64,000 nucleotides of DNA from the NCBI GenBank assembly GCA_015680685.1, contig MNCI01005895.1, forward strand, positions 66,443 to 130,442, written 5' to 3'. Under the pieces are notes generated by a model. That model saw nothing but the letters and a program-made list of their open reading frames with translations, made no database searches and was not told the DNA's origin. Source of the stretch: Gnetum montanum. Lineage: Eukaryota > Streptophyta > Gnetopsida > Gnetales > Gnetaceae. Shown here piece after piece: positions 55,313 to 64,000 of the stretch. Both the position numbers and the translations under genes were made by a program. Position 1 is the stretch's first letter; every line of letters starts with the position of its first letter.

Positions 55313-58225
55313 GTTGAGGAGGTCCCTCTCTCAGCTAGGTTGCTTTTTCCCCTTGTCTTCTTCCATTTTTCCCAAGAGACAAATCTCCCAAGGTGGAATG
55401 GTGTCCGTCGAGGGGTTGTTCCTTTTCTCGTCGAGAGGGGGTGACTGCGTTTCTGCACCTTTATCCTATCTCTGAGGTACAGGCGAAGGCACAGAGGCCA
55501 GGGGCCTTGGCTTAGGGAAGCCAAGCGTAGAGTAGTCTTTTGTAGCATTGACGGATGTATCCTCTTGCTTTTTTTTGTCGGGTGGTGGTTGGCGGTTTTG
55601 GTTAGAGGTCTGCCCCTGCGTGAGAGGAGCAGCCGGTGGTTTTGACGCTCTGATAATAAAAGGTGGCCTATGCATGGGCGCAGATGAGGCTGCAGCTTGG
55701 CTACTACTACGTGGCTGAGTGGCATTCTGAGAAGGTGCACGAATGATAAAAGATGGCCTTGAGACGTCACTGGTTGTCGATGAAGGGCTTCCCCCCTGTT
55801 GTGAGTTGGTAGGCAGCCGTAAAATAAAAGGTTGTCTGGGTGGTGCCTTCCTCTCACTGTCCGTACTCACCACACTGATTGTATAGGGTGCATCGTTTGC
55901 ATTCAACAGATTCCTATACATGTGCAATGCTTGGTTTTCCGGACGCACTGAACTACTGCCATCCAGTTTCAGATGACCCTCGTCAATCATGCGTTGAATG
56001 TCATCCTTCAATGCCGAGCAGTAGTCTGTATCATGACCACACAACTGGTGGTAGTCACAGAAACGGTCCAGCCTGAAAGATTTCAGAACAGGTGGTTCGT
56101 TAGGCAAGGCTAAAGAAGGATTCTTCAGCAGTTCACAATGACGTCTGTGATGCTTCAGAGCTTCTTCGGATACCCTTTTGGGTTGCATGTATCCTGCCCC
56201 TAACAATTATCTCAACAGTTCTGAATGTTTTACAGGTAGGGCTGTATACTTTGAGCAATCTTTATGCTCAAAGTTTGGTTTTGGCTGGGTGGAGCCTTCA
56301 GGGGCCGCTGTGTCCTAGCTGGTGCTACCTGCACTGGCCGTGGTCTCAGGAGGCACGGTAGGTGCCTTCTTGTTCTTGTTCTTTGGGCCTTCAGCCAGCG
56401 TAGCTACTGTCATTGTCACCACTTTACCTTTTTCCTTGCCCTTGTTGTGGGTGTTCTTGTAGGCGACATACGCCAGGTCTTTGCTGGCCTTCGTAGCATC
56501 TTAGATGCTTCTAATTTGAGCGAAGGCCTGATGTAAGGAGTTGGAGGAAAGATAATACAGCTTTGACTTAATGAAGTCATTGACTACTCCTTTGAAAATG
56601 GCCAGTAAATGTGAGTCTGTGATTGGCTCATGTATTTCATTCAAAGTAGCATTCCAGCACTGTATGAACTTCTGGACTGGTTCGAGAGGATCTTGTTTCA
56701 CTCCCATAAGTTGATCTAACGTGACTTACGGCTTTAAGTTGTATTTAAAGTGAGTCACGAATTGTGTCAGAAGCTCTTCCAAGGTTGAAATGGAAGAGCG
56801 TGGGAGGGCTCGATACCAATCTAGAGCTTTCCCTGTCAGCGACATAGCAAAGACGTGGATAATCATATGAGGCCACTGTTGCAGCAATAAGGATTCGAAT
56901 CTGAAGGTGACCAAGTGAGCGTTGGGATCCCCCTCCCCATTATACTTGGTAAAATGAGGCAAGGACATCCCTGGTGGCAACGACAACATGGGGACCGCTG
57001 CGCTAATAGGATCATCTTGGTAAGAGTCCATGATCTGTACAGTATCTGAGCCAGTGGCCTTAAGACACCTAACCTCCTTGGTGAGGGTTTGAATCAGTAG
57101 AAAGGCTTGATCCAGACCTGTTGCTGGAGGTGCCTATGCAGGAGGAGCAGGGGGCTGACCTGGAAAAGCCATGCCAGGAAGTGGAAATGGTGGGATGGTT
57201 TGGCTGGTAGATGGTGGGGCAGGAATCCCTGCAGGTAGGGGGGCCTGTAAAGACCACCACCCACCATTTTGGAAAGAGAGGTTAGTTACCATCTGCTGCA
57301 CGGTATAAGAATGAGGATATTGCGGAACCATCGACGGAATATGTGTTGCGGGTGCCACCGAGGGTTGCACACCGTATATCGCAGACTGGTTGTGTTGTGC
57401 CGCAGGGTAGGTCCACTGACTCGCAACAGGCTATTGGACAGGTATCTATGGTTGCACAATGGTGGTGATCTGTCAGGTTAGAGGGGGCGGCAGCGACAAA
57501 GCTTGGATCAGACGAGTTCTGGACATGGCTTGGGGTTGGATCTGCGGGATGAAATGGGGCGCGGTGGATGCTAGAACCAGCGCCGGAATGCTAAGTATAT
57601 GTGGTAATGAAACTGCCCCCATGTTATTTTGAGGTTTTTTCATTTGCAGCCCAGATGGCTACGCAGTGGCTTGTGGAATGATAGGGAAGTGCGTCTGTGT
57701 GGGCATGCCTGGGTCAAGAGGAGCGGCCTCTCCGTTGAAGGGAAACAGGGGATTTATGTATGTGTGGGGGCTTAGAGTATGGAACGAGTGTTCAGACTGG
57801 GCTGCCAATTCATCCTCTTCCTCCTCCCCATTCTGGGGCTCCAGCGTAGCCCATGAAGCCTGGCCCTTGGCCATGACCAACTGTGTTATAATTTCATGTT
57901 GATGTTCGGTCAAAGGAATGATGTCATAGGCTGTTGGAGTGAAATCGTGACCTCCTTGATGGATCATCTCAAAGTTTCTTTTTGCTTCGATCTCGGCTCG
58001 GCTAAGGGCAAGCTTTGCCTGGATCTTAACGTAGATGAAATTGTATTCTTCAGGGGTTATGACCATGAAAACGGGGTCTTTGCCCTACAGTCTCAATGAC
58101 CTATGCGATGGTCCCTGCGGTCCCGCTGCACCAAAAGCTGGTCTGGTGACAACGATAGGATTCACAGATGTGGTACCCACATCAGTGGTGACCATGGTGG
58201 TTGTGGTTGTGTATACAGAATCCAT
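55313..58225 (-). pseudogene. gag of element B
   Basis: The ATG at 58223-58225 opens MDSVYTTTTTMVTTDVG; one TAG separates it from VFMVITPEEYNFIYVKIQAK. Then KGG/QGGHDFTPTAYDIIPL, EPQNGEEEEDELAAQSEH, a Pro/Gln-rich linker (57370-57134), the core KYNGEGDPNAHLVTFRFESL with SLTGKALDWYRALPRSSIST, and FIQCWNATLNEIHEPI. The zinc knuckle CDYHQLCGHDTDYCSALKDD is at about 56080-56020. A Pro-rich part with PFIIRAP repeats (55850-55600) leads into protease. A few frame changes break it. Gag builds the particle. Confidence 0.85.
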
Positions 58226-58442
58226 TGATTGAGTGGATTAGCTGTGACAAATGACGGGATCTAATAAGAGGCTAACAAAAAGATCGCAAATAGGCTTTCT
58301 GCCCTGTAGGATTCCAAAGGAATCGTTCCTGTGACCGATATACACCACACGATTTGCCGTAAACTTCCCTAGAGGTATTATGTTTACAGTTTTGGGTATA
58401 AATCACTAACAGGGATACCCAAAAAATACGGATCAGAGCCTA
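58226..58442 (-). other. Leader of element B
   Basis: About 220 bases between primer site and gag ATG. Unlike D, there is no tandem repeat here. Packaging signals would be expected but none is recognisable. Confidence 0.5.
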
Positions 58443-58461
58443 GGCCCTCCTTCTAACGCCA
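58443..58461 (-). other. Primer binding site of element B
   Basis: Minus strand TGGCGTTAGAAGGAGGGCC, six bases inside the 5' LTR. Matches the D site apart from two bases. Confidence 0.7.
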
Positions 58462-59276
58462 GAAAACTGTAACGATGGAAAATGTCGGTAGTTGGAAAAT
58501 ACCAAACAAAATCCCACGTACACAGTCTTAACCACGGATCTGTGCAAGGGTTGTGCTGGAAAGACGAATTCGCGGTGCCCTGAACGGTCTTGTCGATCAG
58601 ACAGGGACTTACTAATCAGTAAACCGATGAAGATTACGAATATTTCGTGGAACGATCTGATTCGGCGAGTCGCGAAATGAGAGAAAAGCGATGTAGATGA
58701 ATGGGAATGATGATGATAGCATTAACACGACAACAGGAATCAGACATGAGAGAAACGTGTGATTACAAGATCTATAGCTTGACCTAGGAAAATAAGTATT
58801 TTTGTATATTCAAGTTACACTGGGGAGACCCCGATTTTTTTGTATAAAGCAAACACAAAGCAACAAGAAACAAGCAAACTGTCTGAGCAGAAGTGCAGAA
58901 TAGAATCCGATCTACATTGTAGGCCGGAGAAGGGATGCAAGGAAGGTCAAGTTCTGACGTCTATTGATTAACTGATTCTGATCAATAGAAACTCACAAAC
59001 CACACCAGATGATCTCTGGATCTCTGATCTGCTCCTTTTACCTTAGGTAGTCTTTGCTCGGAACTACCGATGATCACCAATGGAGAAAGTTGCGTGTTCG
59101 CCAAAGGGGTAATCGCTCTTACTACCAATGCTCAAGCCAAATGTCTTCTGTCTCTTTGGGAAAGCTAGTGCTGCCAAGGTGGTTGCCAGAAAAATGCTGC
59201 TGTTTCTCTCTGTCTCGGTGGTTTCTTTGTCTCTGTGTGTCTGTTGTTCTGTTGTTTCTTTTCTTCGCCAACTGGG

Positions 59277-59287
59277 ATATTTATAGG
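59277..59287 (-). promoter_or_regulatory. TATA box in the B 5' LTR
   Basis: Minus strand CCTATAAATAT. Transcription of the element toward lower coordinates would begin about 30 bases further on, near 59250. Confidence 0.65.
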
Positions 59288-59369
59288 TTTGACGATATGT
59301 GGAGAAGACACAGCTGTGATGACATGTGTTTCAAACTTTTTGAAAGATCATTAACTTGACCATCCTTGT

Positions 59370-59900
59370 GTTGAAATCCGTAACTACGCATAATACGCGC
59401 ATCTGCGTATTGTGCGTATGAGTGACAAATGTGGGTCGGGCATGTCTCAGTTGATTTTGGGCTACATTACGCTCGTACGCATTGCGTCGTGTATAAGAGC
59501 ATAATAAAGCATGAAGACAATAGATTCAAGCTACTTTACGCTCGTTTATGCCGCTGTGCATAGTGAAGCTTAAGCAATGATTATTTTGACGATGACTTAC
59601 GCTGACACAAGCTGCGTTGCGTAACAGGCGTAAGGCGGTCAATATGTAAAAAAGAAAGGCGCCGATCTACTATGCATCTTTGGTCTCTCTTTGACTTTTT
59701 AGACGCTCATTACGCTGCCGTGCGTACAGAGCGTAAACTCGGCCTTGGATAAAAGACTTAGCCAAAATATACGAGAAGTCGCATATTACGCTGCTTAGGC
59801 CTCCCCACATCCGCTGAAGTAAGTCGCCTTCTGATACTAGGCTATGTTAGACAGAATCATGCTAAACATCATTATGCTATGTCGCATGATATAGCGTAAA
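59370..59900. promoter_or_regulatory. GCGTAA/TTACGC motif array in B U3 (5' LTR)
   Basis: About ten copies in both directions within 530 bases, upstream of the TATA box in element sense. Probable binding-site cluster for an activator; the factor is unknown. Confidence 0.6.
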
Positions 59901-60070
59901 GATGGAAAACACAGTAAGATGAGAAATCTACAAAAGGAAACCAAAGTCTTGATGCCGCATGCCTCTTTGCTTTGCCCTACCTTGTTCTTCTTTCTGGCAT
60001 TCTGTCGTGTACTCTTGCCTGAATCGCGAATCTTCGCCTGAGGCCAACTCGCAATTTTCACGGTGTTTCA

Positions 60071-61140
60071 ATCACCACCTATCTAATGATGCAAATGATG
60101 ATACCTACTTGGGAGAGTTGGAAGTTCTTGACAATTTCAAGCAAGAGCCCCTTGAACTAAAAATGCTATTAGCAGACATGGATTATGTGTTCTTAAACAA
60201 TAGGAAGTTGATCATAATCAATGCAAATCTTACTCCAGAATAGAAAAAGATGCTATTGAATATGATTAAAAAATGATCAACATCTTTTTCTTAGTCATAT
60301 CCTAAACTCACAAGGATTGATCCTAGGATATGCTAGCATTGCATCTACATTGATTTGGCCATGAAGCCAAAGAGATAGCCATAGAGGTGATTGAACCCAA
60401 AATTGAAGTAGATCATCAAAGAGAAAATCAAACAACTCCTCAAAGAAAGGTTCATTCATCCCATTGTAGATAGTGAGTGGGTTAGTTAACTCATGATTGT
60501 GCCAAAGAAAGGAGGTAAGTGGAGGGTTTGCATTGACTTTTGGTTGCAAAATATAGTAACATTCAAGGACCATTTTCCATTACCATTTGTTGATTAGGTG
60601 TTAGACATAATATCTAGGCATTTCTACTACATTTTTCTAGATGGTTATAGTGGTTATAATCAAATTTAAATTACACCAGAGAACTAGGCCAAAACAACAT
60701 TTATGAGTCCTTGGTGGATTTTTGCATATGGCAAGATGCCTTTTGATCTATGCAATTCCCCTACTACATTCTAATGCTTGGTTTTAAGCATTTTTTAACA
60801 AAAAATCTATAGTGGTGTGGAAGTCTTTATGGATGACTTATCCACCTATAGAGTTACATTTGAGTAAGCCTTGGACCACGTTGAGCAAGTATTGAAATGA
60901 TGTGTTAAGATAAACCTCATGCTCAGCTAGCAGAAAAGTCATCTAATTGTCCAATAAGGCATTATATTGGGGCATTGAATCTCAAAATCAAGAATTGAAG
61001 TAAACCCTAAGAAAATAAAGGTCATCCAAGGAATAGCCCACCAACCAAAAACTGTCAAAGATGTTTGATTATTCCTTGGACATACTAGATACTATTAGTG
61101 ATTCATAGAGAATTTATCTAAGATTGCAAAACCATTGGTG
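60071..61140 (+). pseudogene. Reverse transcriptase of element A (after the B insertion)
   Basis: Directly after the target duplication the A frame resumes (HHHLSNDANDDTYLGELEVL). The reverse transcriptase follows: LLKERFIHPIVDSEWVS, VPKKGGKWRVCIDFWLQN, FLDGYSGYNQI, KMPFDLCNSPTTF and VFMDDLSTY (the F-M-D-D catalytic pair), then GIILGH and the [20 protein letters not shown] connection. All main motifs are in order, but stops occur every few dozen residues. Confidence 0.85.
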
Positions 61141-61640
61141 GAGCTAACAGTGAAAGATGCTCCATTTGTATGGAGTGAAAAATGTGAAAAAGCATTCCAA
61201 TAGTTAAAAGAAAAACTTGTAGAAACTCCAATTCTTCAAGCACCTCGCTAGTCCAAACCATTTTGTGTCATTATGGATGCATCAAATTATGCCTTGGGAG
61301 CCATGCTTACATAGATGAATGAAAAAAATTGTCCATACTACATCCACTACACAAGCCAAAGCATTGTGAATGCACAATTGAACTACACACCATAGAAAAA
61401 GAACTAATGGTAGTGTTGTTTGCTCTTTTTAGGCATTATGTGCTTGAATACAAAGTGTTTGTGCACACTAACCATAGTGCCATCTACTTTTAGATAAATA
61501 AGCCAACAATGAGTCCCTGTGTCATACAGTGGCTAATGATCTTATAGGAATTTGATCTTATGATAATATATTGAAAAGGCACTTCGAATGTAGTTGCTGA
61601 CCACTTGTCTCAATTATGATGGAATAACAAAGAGGAGGAA
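61141..61640 (+). pseudogene. RNase H of element A
   Basis: Reads [52 protein letters not shown] and, at the end, GTSNVVADHLSQL. Only one RNase H is present before integrase, unlike element B. The DHLSQL block is typical after Athila RNase H. Confidence 0.8.
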
Positions 61641-62575
61641 AATCCACTATCTGATATTTTTCTTAATGAAATCCTCTTTTTCGAAGCTATAACTAAAGAA
61701 TTGCCCAATGAGCCTAAATGATATGATGGCATTTTCACCTATATTCTCACTCAAGAGATGACAAAAGGGTTGGACCACTAAAAGAAACCATAGTCTCTTC
61801 AACAAGTAAAACATTTCATGAAGATTAATGAACACCTCTACAAGGTGTGTGTCAATGGCCTGGTTCATTGGTGTGTCCTTGGTGCTAATCAACTACACAT
61901 TCTCTAGTATGCACATGAGGGTCCTTTTAGGGGCCACTATGCTAGGAGATGCATGGCAATTAAAATCATGATGGCAGGGTACTATTGGCCAACAATTTTT
62001 ACATGGAAGAACCTCAACAATGGATTCAACCATTGGAATCCTTTGACATTTGGGGCATTTCTTTCATGGATCTCATCATGACCATGTCTAATGGAAAGGC
62101 ATATATCATAGTGACTATTGACTATTGTATGAAATGGGCAAAAGTAGAGTAGCTATCACTGACTATACATCTTCCACTACTTCTCGATTTGTACAACAAA
62201 ATGTTGTAAATAGGTTTGGTGTGCCATGTGCATTAATTTTTGATAATGGAACTCACTTCATAAGCACTACTTTTCAGAAGCTCATGCAATGCTTGGGGGT
62301 TGAACATAAAGTCACAACACCCTACCACCCCTAAGCCAATGATCAAGCTGTGGTTACCAATAAGGAAATCACAAAGATTCTAATAAGAACTATTGGAAAA
62401 TATAGGAAAGACTGGAGCATAAAACTCAATGATGTCCTTTGGGCCTACCACTCAACATGTAAACTTCCTATAGGCTATTCTCNATGGAGCATAAAACTCA
62501 ATGATGTCATTTGGGCCTACCACTCAACATGTAAACTTCCTATAGGCTATTCTCCCTATGAAAAATAACCAACAC
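61641..62575 (+). pseudogene. Integrase of element A
   Basis: The zinc part has LHILQYAHEGPFRGHYARR and MMAGYYWPT (61890-62000). The core runs across several frames: IVTIDYCMKWAKVE, SRFVQQNVVNRFGVPCALIF then DNGTHF, and PYHP followed by ANDQAVVTNKEI, where the catalytic Glu should be near but is not seen (N-D-Q-A in place of N-G-Q-A-E). DWSIKLNDVLWAYHSTCK closes the core. A single N at 62483 and a 70-base duplicate fall inside this part. Confidence 0.8.
62413..62554 (+). repeat. 70-bp duplicate around a single N (likely assembly artefact)
   Basis: 62413-62482 and 62485-62554 are the same 70 bases apart from one difference (C against A in GATGTC[C/A]TTTGGG), with N at 62483 between them. This is what is seen when two overlapping contig ends are placed side by side and not merged. 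Confidence 0.85.
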
Positions 62576-63060
62576 TTCCTATTTAATCCAAGCTCTATAC
62601 ACTTTTAACAACTTGTGACCTCAATCTTGACTTGAGTCTAGGACAAAAAGAAAGATTGATGAATTTCAACTTGCTAGATAAAAATTGATTGGTAGCCTTA
62701 TCATCTAATAAGTTGAATAAGGTGTACAAAAAAAAAAAAAAGACCATGACCTTAAAATTAGAAAAGTCAAATTTCAACTCGGAGATAAGGTTCTTAAATG
62801 AAATCTCACACACGTACCTTAACAAACTAAGTTCCAAACATTGTGGGAAGGACCTTACATCATTTACAAAACTTTTTCTTCTAAGCCCATGATGATCTAT
62901 AAATGTGAGAGCCTAGATAAGAAATATCTAATTAACATACAATAGTTTAAACTTTTTCACAAGAATAAGCTAGCTAATACAACAAATGCCTCATCAGATG
63001 GATAATCATGCTCAATATTTCAGATTTCCCTCTTTTAACTTAGTCATGGGGGAGATGGCC
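62576..63060 (+). pseudogene. End of pol of element A, very worn
   Basis: Some integrase tail text is readable (LTTCDLNLDLSLGQKERLMN against the usual Q-R-x-x-Q-L-N-x-LDE region), then nothing clear. A purine-rich word, ATGGGGGAGATGG at 63046-63058, may be the polypurine tract. Confidence 0.4.
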
Positions 63061-64000
63061 ATCTGTGTCAACCATATAACTAGGTCCTTAGTTTTTCATA
63101 TTTTTTTCCATGTTTGTTATTTTACACATTTTTTTTACATATTCTTTATTTTACATCTTCTTGTTTTCATGTTATTAATCTTTTCTACTTTTTATTTTAC
63201 AACATTGTTAGAAAATTTGCTATTTCTTGATTATTTTACACTTTCTTTTATATTTTCTTCTATTTTGGTGTGATTGTCTAACTTTTGTTAATAAGTGCTA
63301 AGCATAGTGGTAATTTACTTTTTGATGGTGATATGTACTATTTTGTTATTTGATTGTTGGTGTTTGGATTGTAGCTTTGAATTTTGATATGCATAACTAG
63401 GACATGGTTTCTTGTTTATACAACAAGCTATGAGTCCACAACATCCACCCATCCACAAACTCTATAGTTTTCCTTATTCTAGAAATGTGTAGTCCTTTTT
63501 TCATTAATAAAAATTTAATGAATATGTGACTCTAGTAGTTTCTATATTTGGAAAGGATTCAAAGGTTTGAATAGGATGTGACTTTAAGGGGATTTGGTAT
63601 TTTTTGTGCCTTTCTATTTGCCTAGGTGCATGTGTGTTTTCATAGATTTCTTACCATTCCATATCGACCAATAAAAGAAAGTTGCATAATTCTTTGCATA
63701 GTGTGGTTCTCATCATAAAAAAATGATAGGAATTCAAAGCATAACCCTTAGAAAAAATAAGCACATACATCTTTGCATGGTGTGGTTTCCATTTCAAAAA
63801 AGGAAAAAATGAAAAAAAGGAAAAAAATGATGAAAATTCAAAGCATACCCCTTAGACACAATAAACGAACTACAAGCAGTAGTTATGAAACTAGAAATAC
63901 ATGTAACCCATGCTTGAGGTCTCCTCTAACTAAGGCTCTTCCTCACTTTCTACTTCTCTTTTGTTCTCTAATAAGAAATAGTGCTTGTTCTATGGGAGCA
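63061..64000. other. Right edge: possible start of the A 3' LTR, unassigned
   Basis: T-rich, then AT-rich DNA with no coding match. If the purine tract at 63046 is right, a 3' LTR would start here, but I see no clear match to 37070-38480. Confidence 0.3.
63690..63870. repeat. Imperfect tandem duplication, about 85-95 bp
   Basis: Two units share TTTGCAT[A/G]GTGTGGTT at the start and AATTCAAAGCATA[A/C]CCCTTAGA at the end; the second is longer by a run of GGAAAAAATGAAAAAA. Confidence 0.75.

Larger units (their letters stand above)
43055..60070 (-). mobile_element. Element B: 17.0-kb Tat/Ogre-like LTR retrotransposon, TSD ATCAC
   Basis: A complete 17016-base insertion. LTRs of exactly 1603 bases (43055-44657 and 58468-60070) begin TGTAACGATGG and end GGTGTTTCA; the 5-bp target duplication ATCAC is perfect (43050-43054, 60071-60075). 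In element sense (minus strand) the order is 5' LTR, primer site, gag, protease, type-1 repeats, a 4-5 kb antisense gene, reverse transcriptase, RNase H, a second archaeal-type RNase H, integrase, type-2 repeats, an unexplained 1.1 kb, polypurine tract and 3' LTR. The dual RNase H and the split between protease and reverse transcriptase are hallmarks of the Tat/Ogre lineage. LTRs differ by a few percent by eye, so it is younger than D. Confidence 0.93.
58468..60070 (-). repeat. 5' LTR of element B
   Basis: 1603 bases, same ends as 43055-44657. TATA box at 59277-59287. The GCGTAA/TTACGC array is at 59370-59900 and is better kept here than in the 3' LTR (for example GTTGCGTAACAGGCGTAAGG at 59614-59633). 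Confidence 0.95.
37070..63060 (+). mobile_element. Athila-like Ty3/gypsy element A, split by B
   Basis: A plus-strand element followed across a 17-kb insertion: LTR promoter region, primer site (38482), gag (38641 on), a solo X-type LTR (41258-42410), protease (about 42430-42800), then element B from 43055, and on the far side reverse transcriptase (from about 60270), RNase H and integrase (to about 62570). Order of domains is Ty3/gypsy. The primer site of the TGGCGCCGTTGCC type and a DHLSQL block after RNase H point to the Athila lineage. Outer edges are uncertain: the 5' LTR start is only placed near 37070 and no 3' LTR was identified before the window ends. Stops are frequent. Confidence 0.75.

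Noticed and set aside
1-64000. tRNA, rRNA, CRISPR, bacterial operon or phage-type system
   Set aside because: No clover-leaf gene, rRNA motif or regularly spaced identical direct repeats were seen. Introns, LTR elements and CRK exons show a plant nuclear sequence.

Overview
This window reads as intergenic plant nuclear DNA from a large, repeat-rich genome. A gymnosperm or conifer is my best guess. That is an inference from the low GC, the deep layers of old nested LTR retrotransposons and the single cysteine-rich receptor kinase relic; no sequence here proves the taxon. No intact host gene, rRNA, tRNA, CRISPR array or bacterial-type operon was seen. Almost every long coding match is a decayed retroelement, and the one host gene is a broken receptor-like kinase on the minus strand (14988-20423).

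Layout. (1) 1-1984: minus-strand gag and leader fragment of an Athila-like Ty3/gypsy element, related to the one at 38-63 kb. (2) 2817-10826: minus-strand Ty3/gypsy element (called X) with both LTRs, gag, protease and the last part of integrase, but no reverse transcriptase. (3) 10827-13394: AT-rich sequence with little to report, then a 563-base run of N. (4) 13958-14710: LINE relic. (5) 14988-20423: cysteine-rich receptor-like kinase (CRK) pseudogene whose first exon is split by a GC-rich LINE (17219-19900); it also has a 53-bp duplication, a frameshift and a lost catalytic exon. (6) 21634-36169: minus-strand Ty1/copia element, split in its RNase H by a complete 9.5-kb LTR element D (22950-32483, target duplication CTTGA). 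(7) About 37070-63060: plus-strand Athila-like element A, carrying a solo X-type LTR (41258-42410) and split after its protease by a complete 17.0-kb LTR element B (43055-60070, minus strand, target duplication ATCAC).

B and D belong to one family. They share gag, a D-D-G protease, the same primer-binding-site type, the same polypurine tract and the same degenerate downstream repeats. B has the dual RNase H arrangement of the Tat/Ogre lineage. Between its protease and reverse transcriptase lies a predicted intron of about 5 kb. On the opposite strand inside that intron sits a multi-exon, coiled-coil, acidic-tailed gene of unknown function (49911-53856). D keeps gag, protease, the 3' end of this intron and the repeats, but lacks the antisense gene and the whole RT-RNase H-integrase part, so it looks like a non-autonomous partner. 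This antisense gene within a pol intron is the most interesting item in the window.

Insertion order read from the nesting: copia before D; A before its solo X LTR and before B. B LTRs look only a few percent diverged by eye, D LTRs considerably more, so B is probably the youngest large insertion. Single N bases at 3169, 48818, 50576, 50710 and 62483 mark assembly joins, and at least two of them distort genes.
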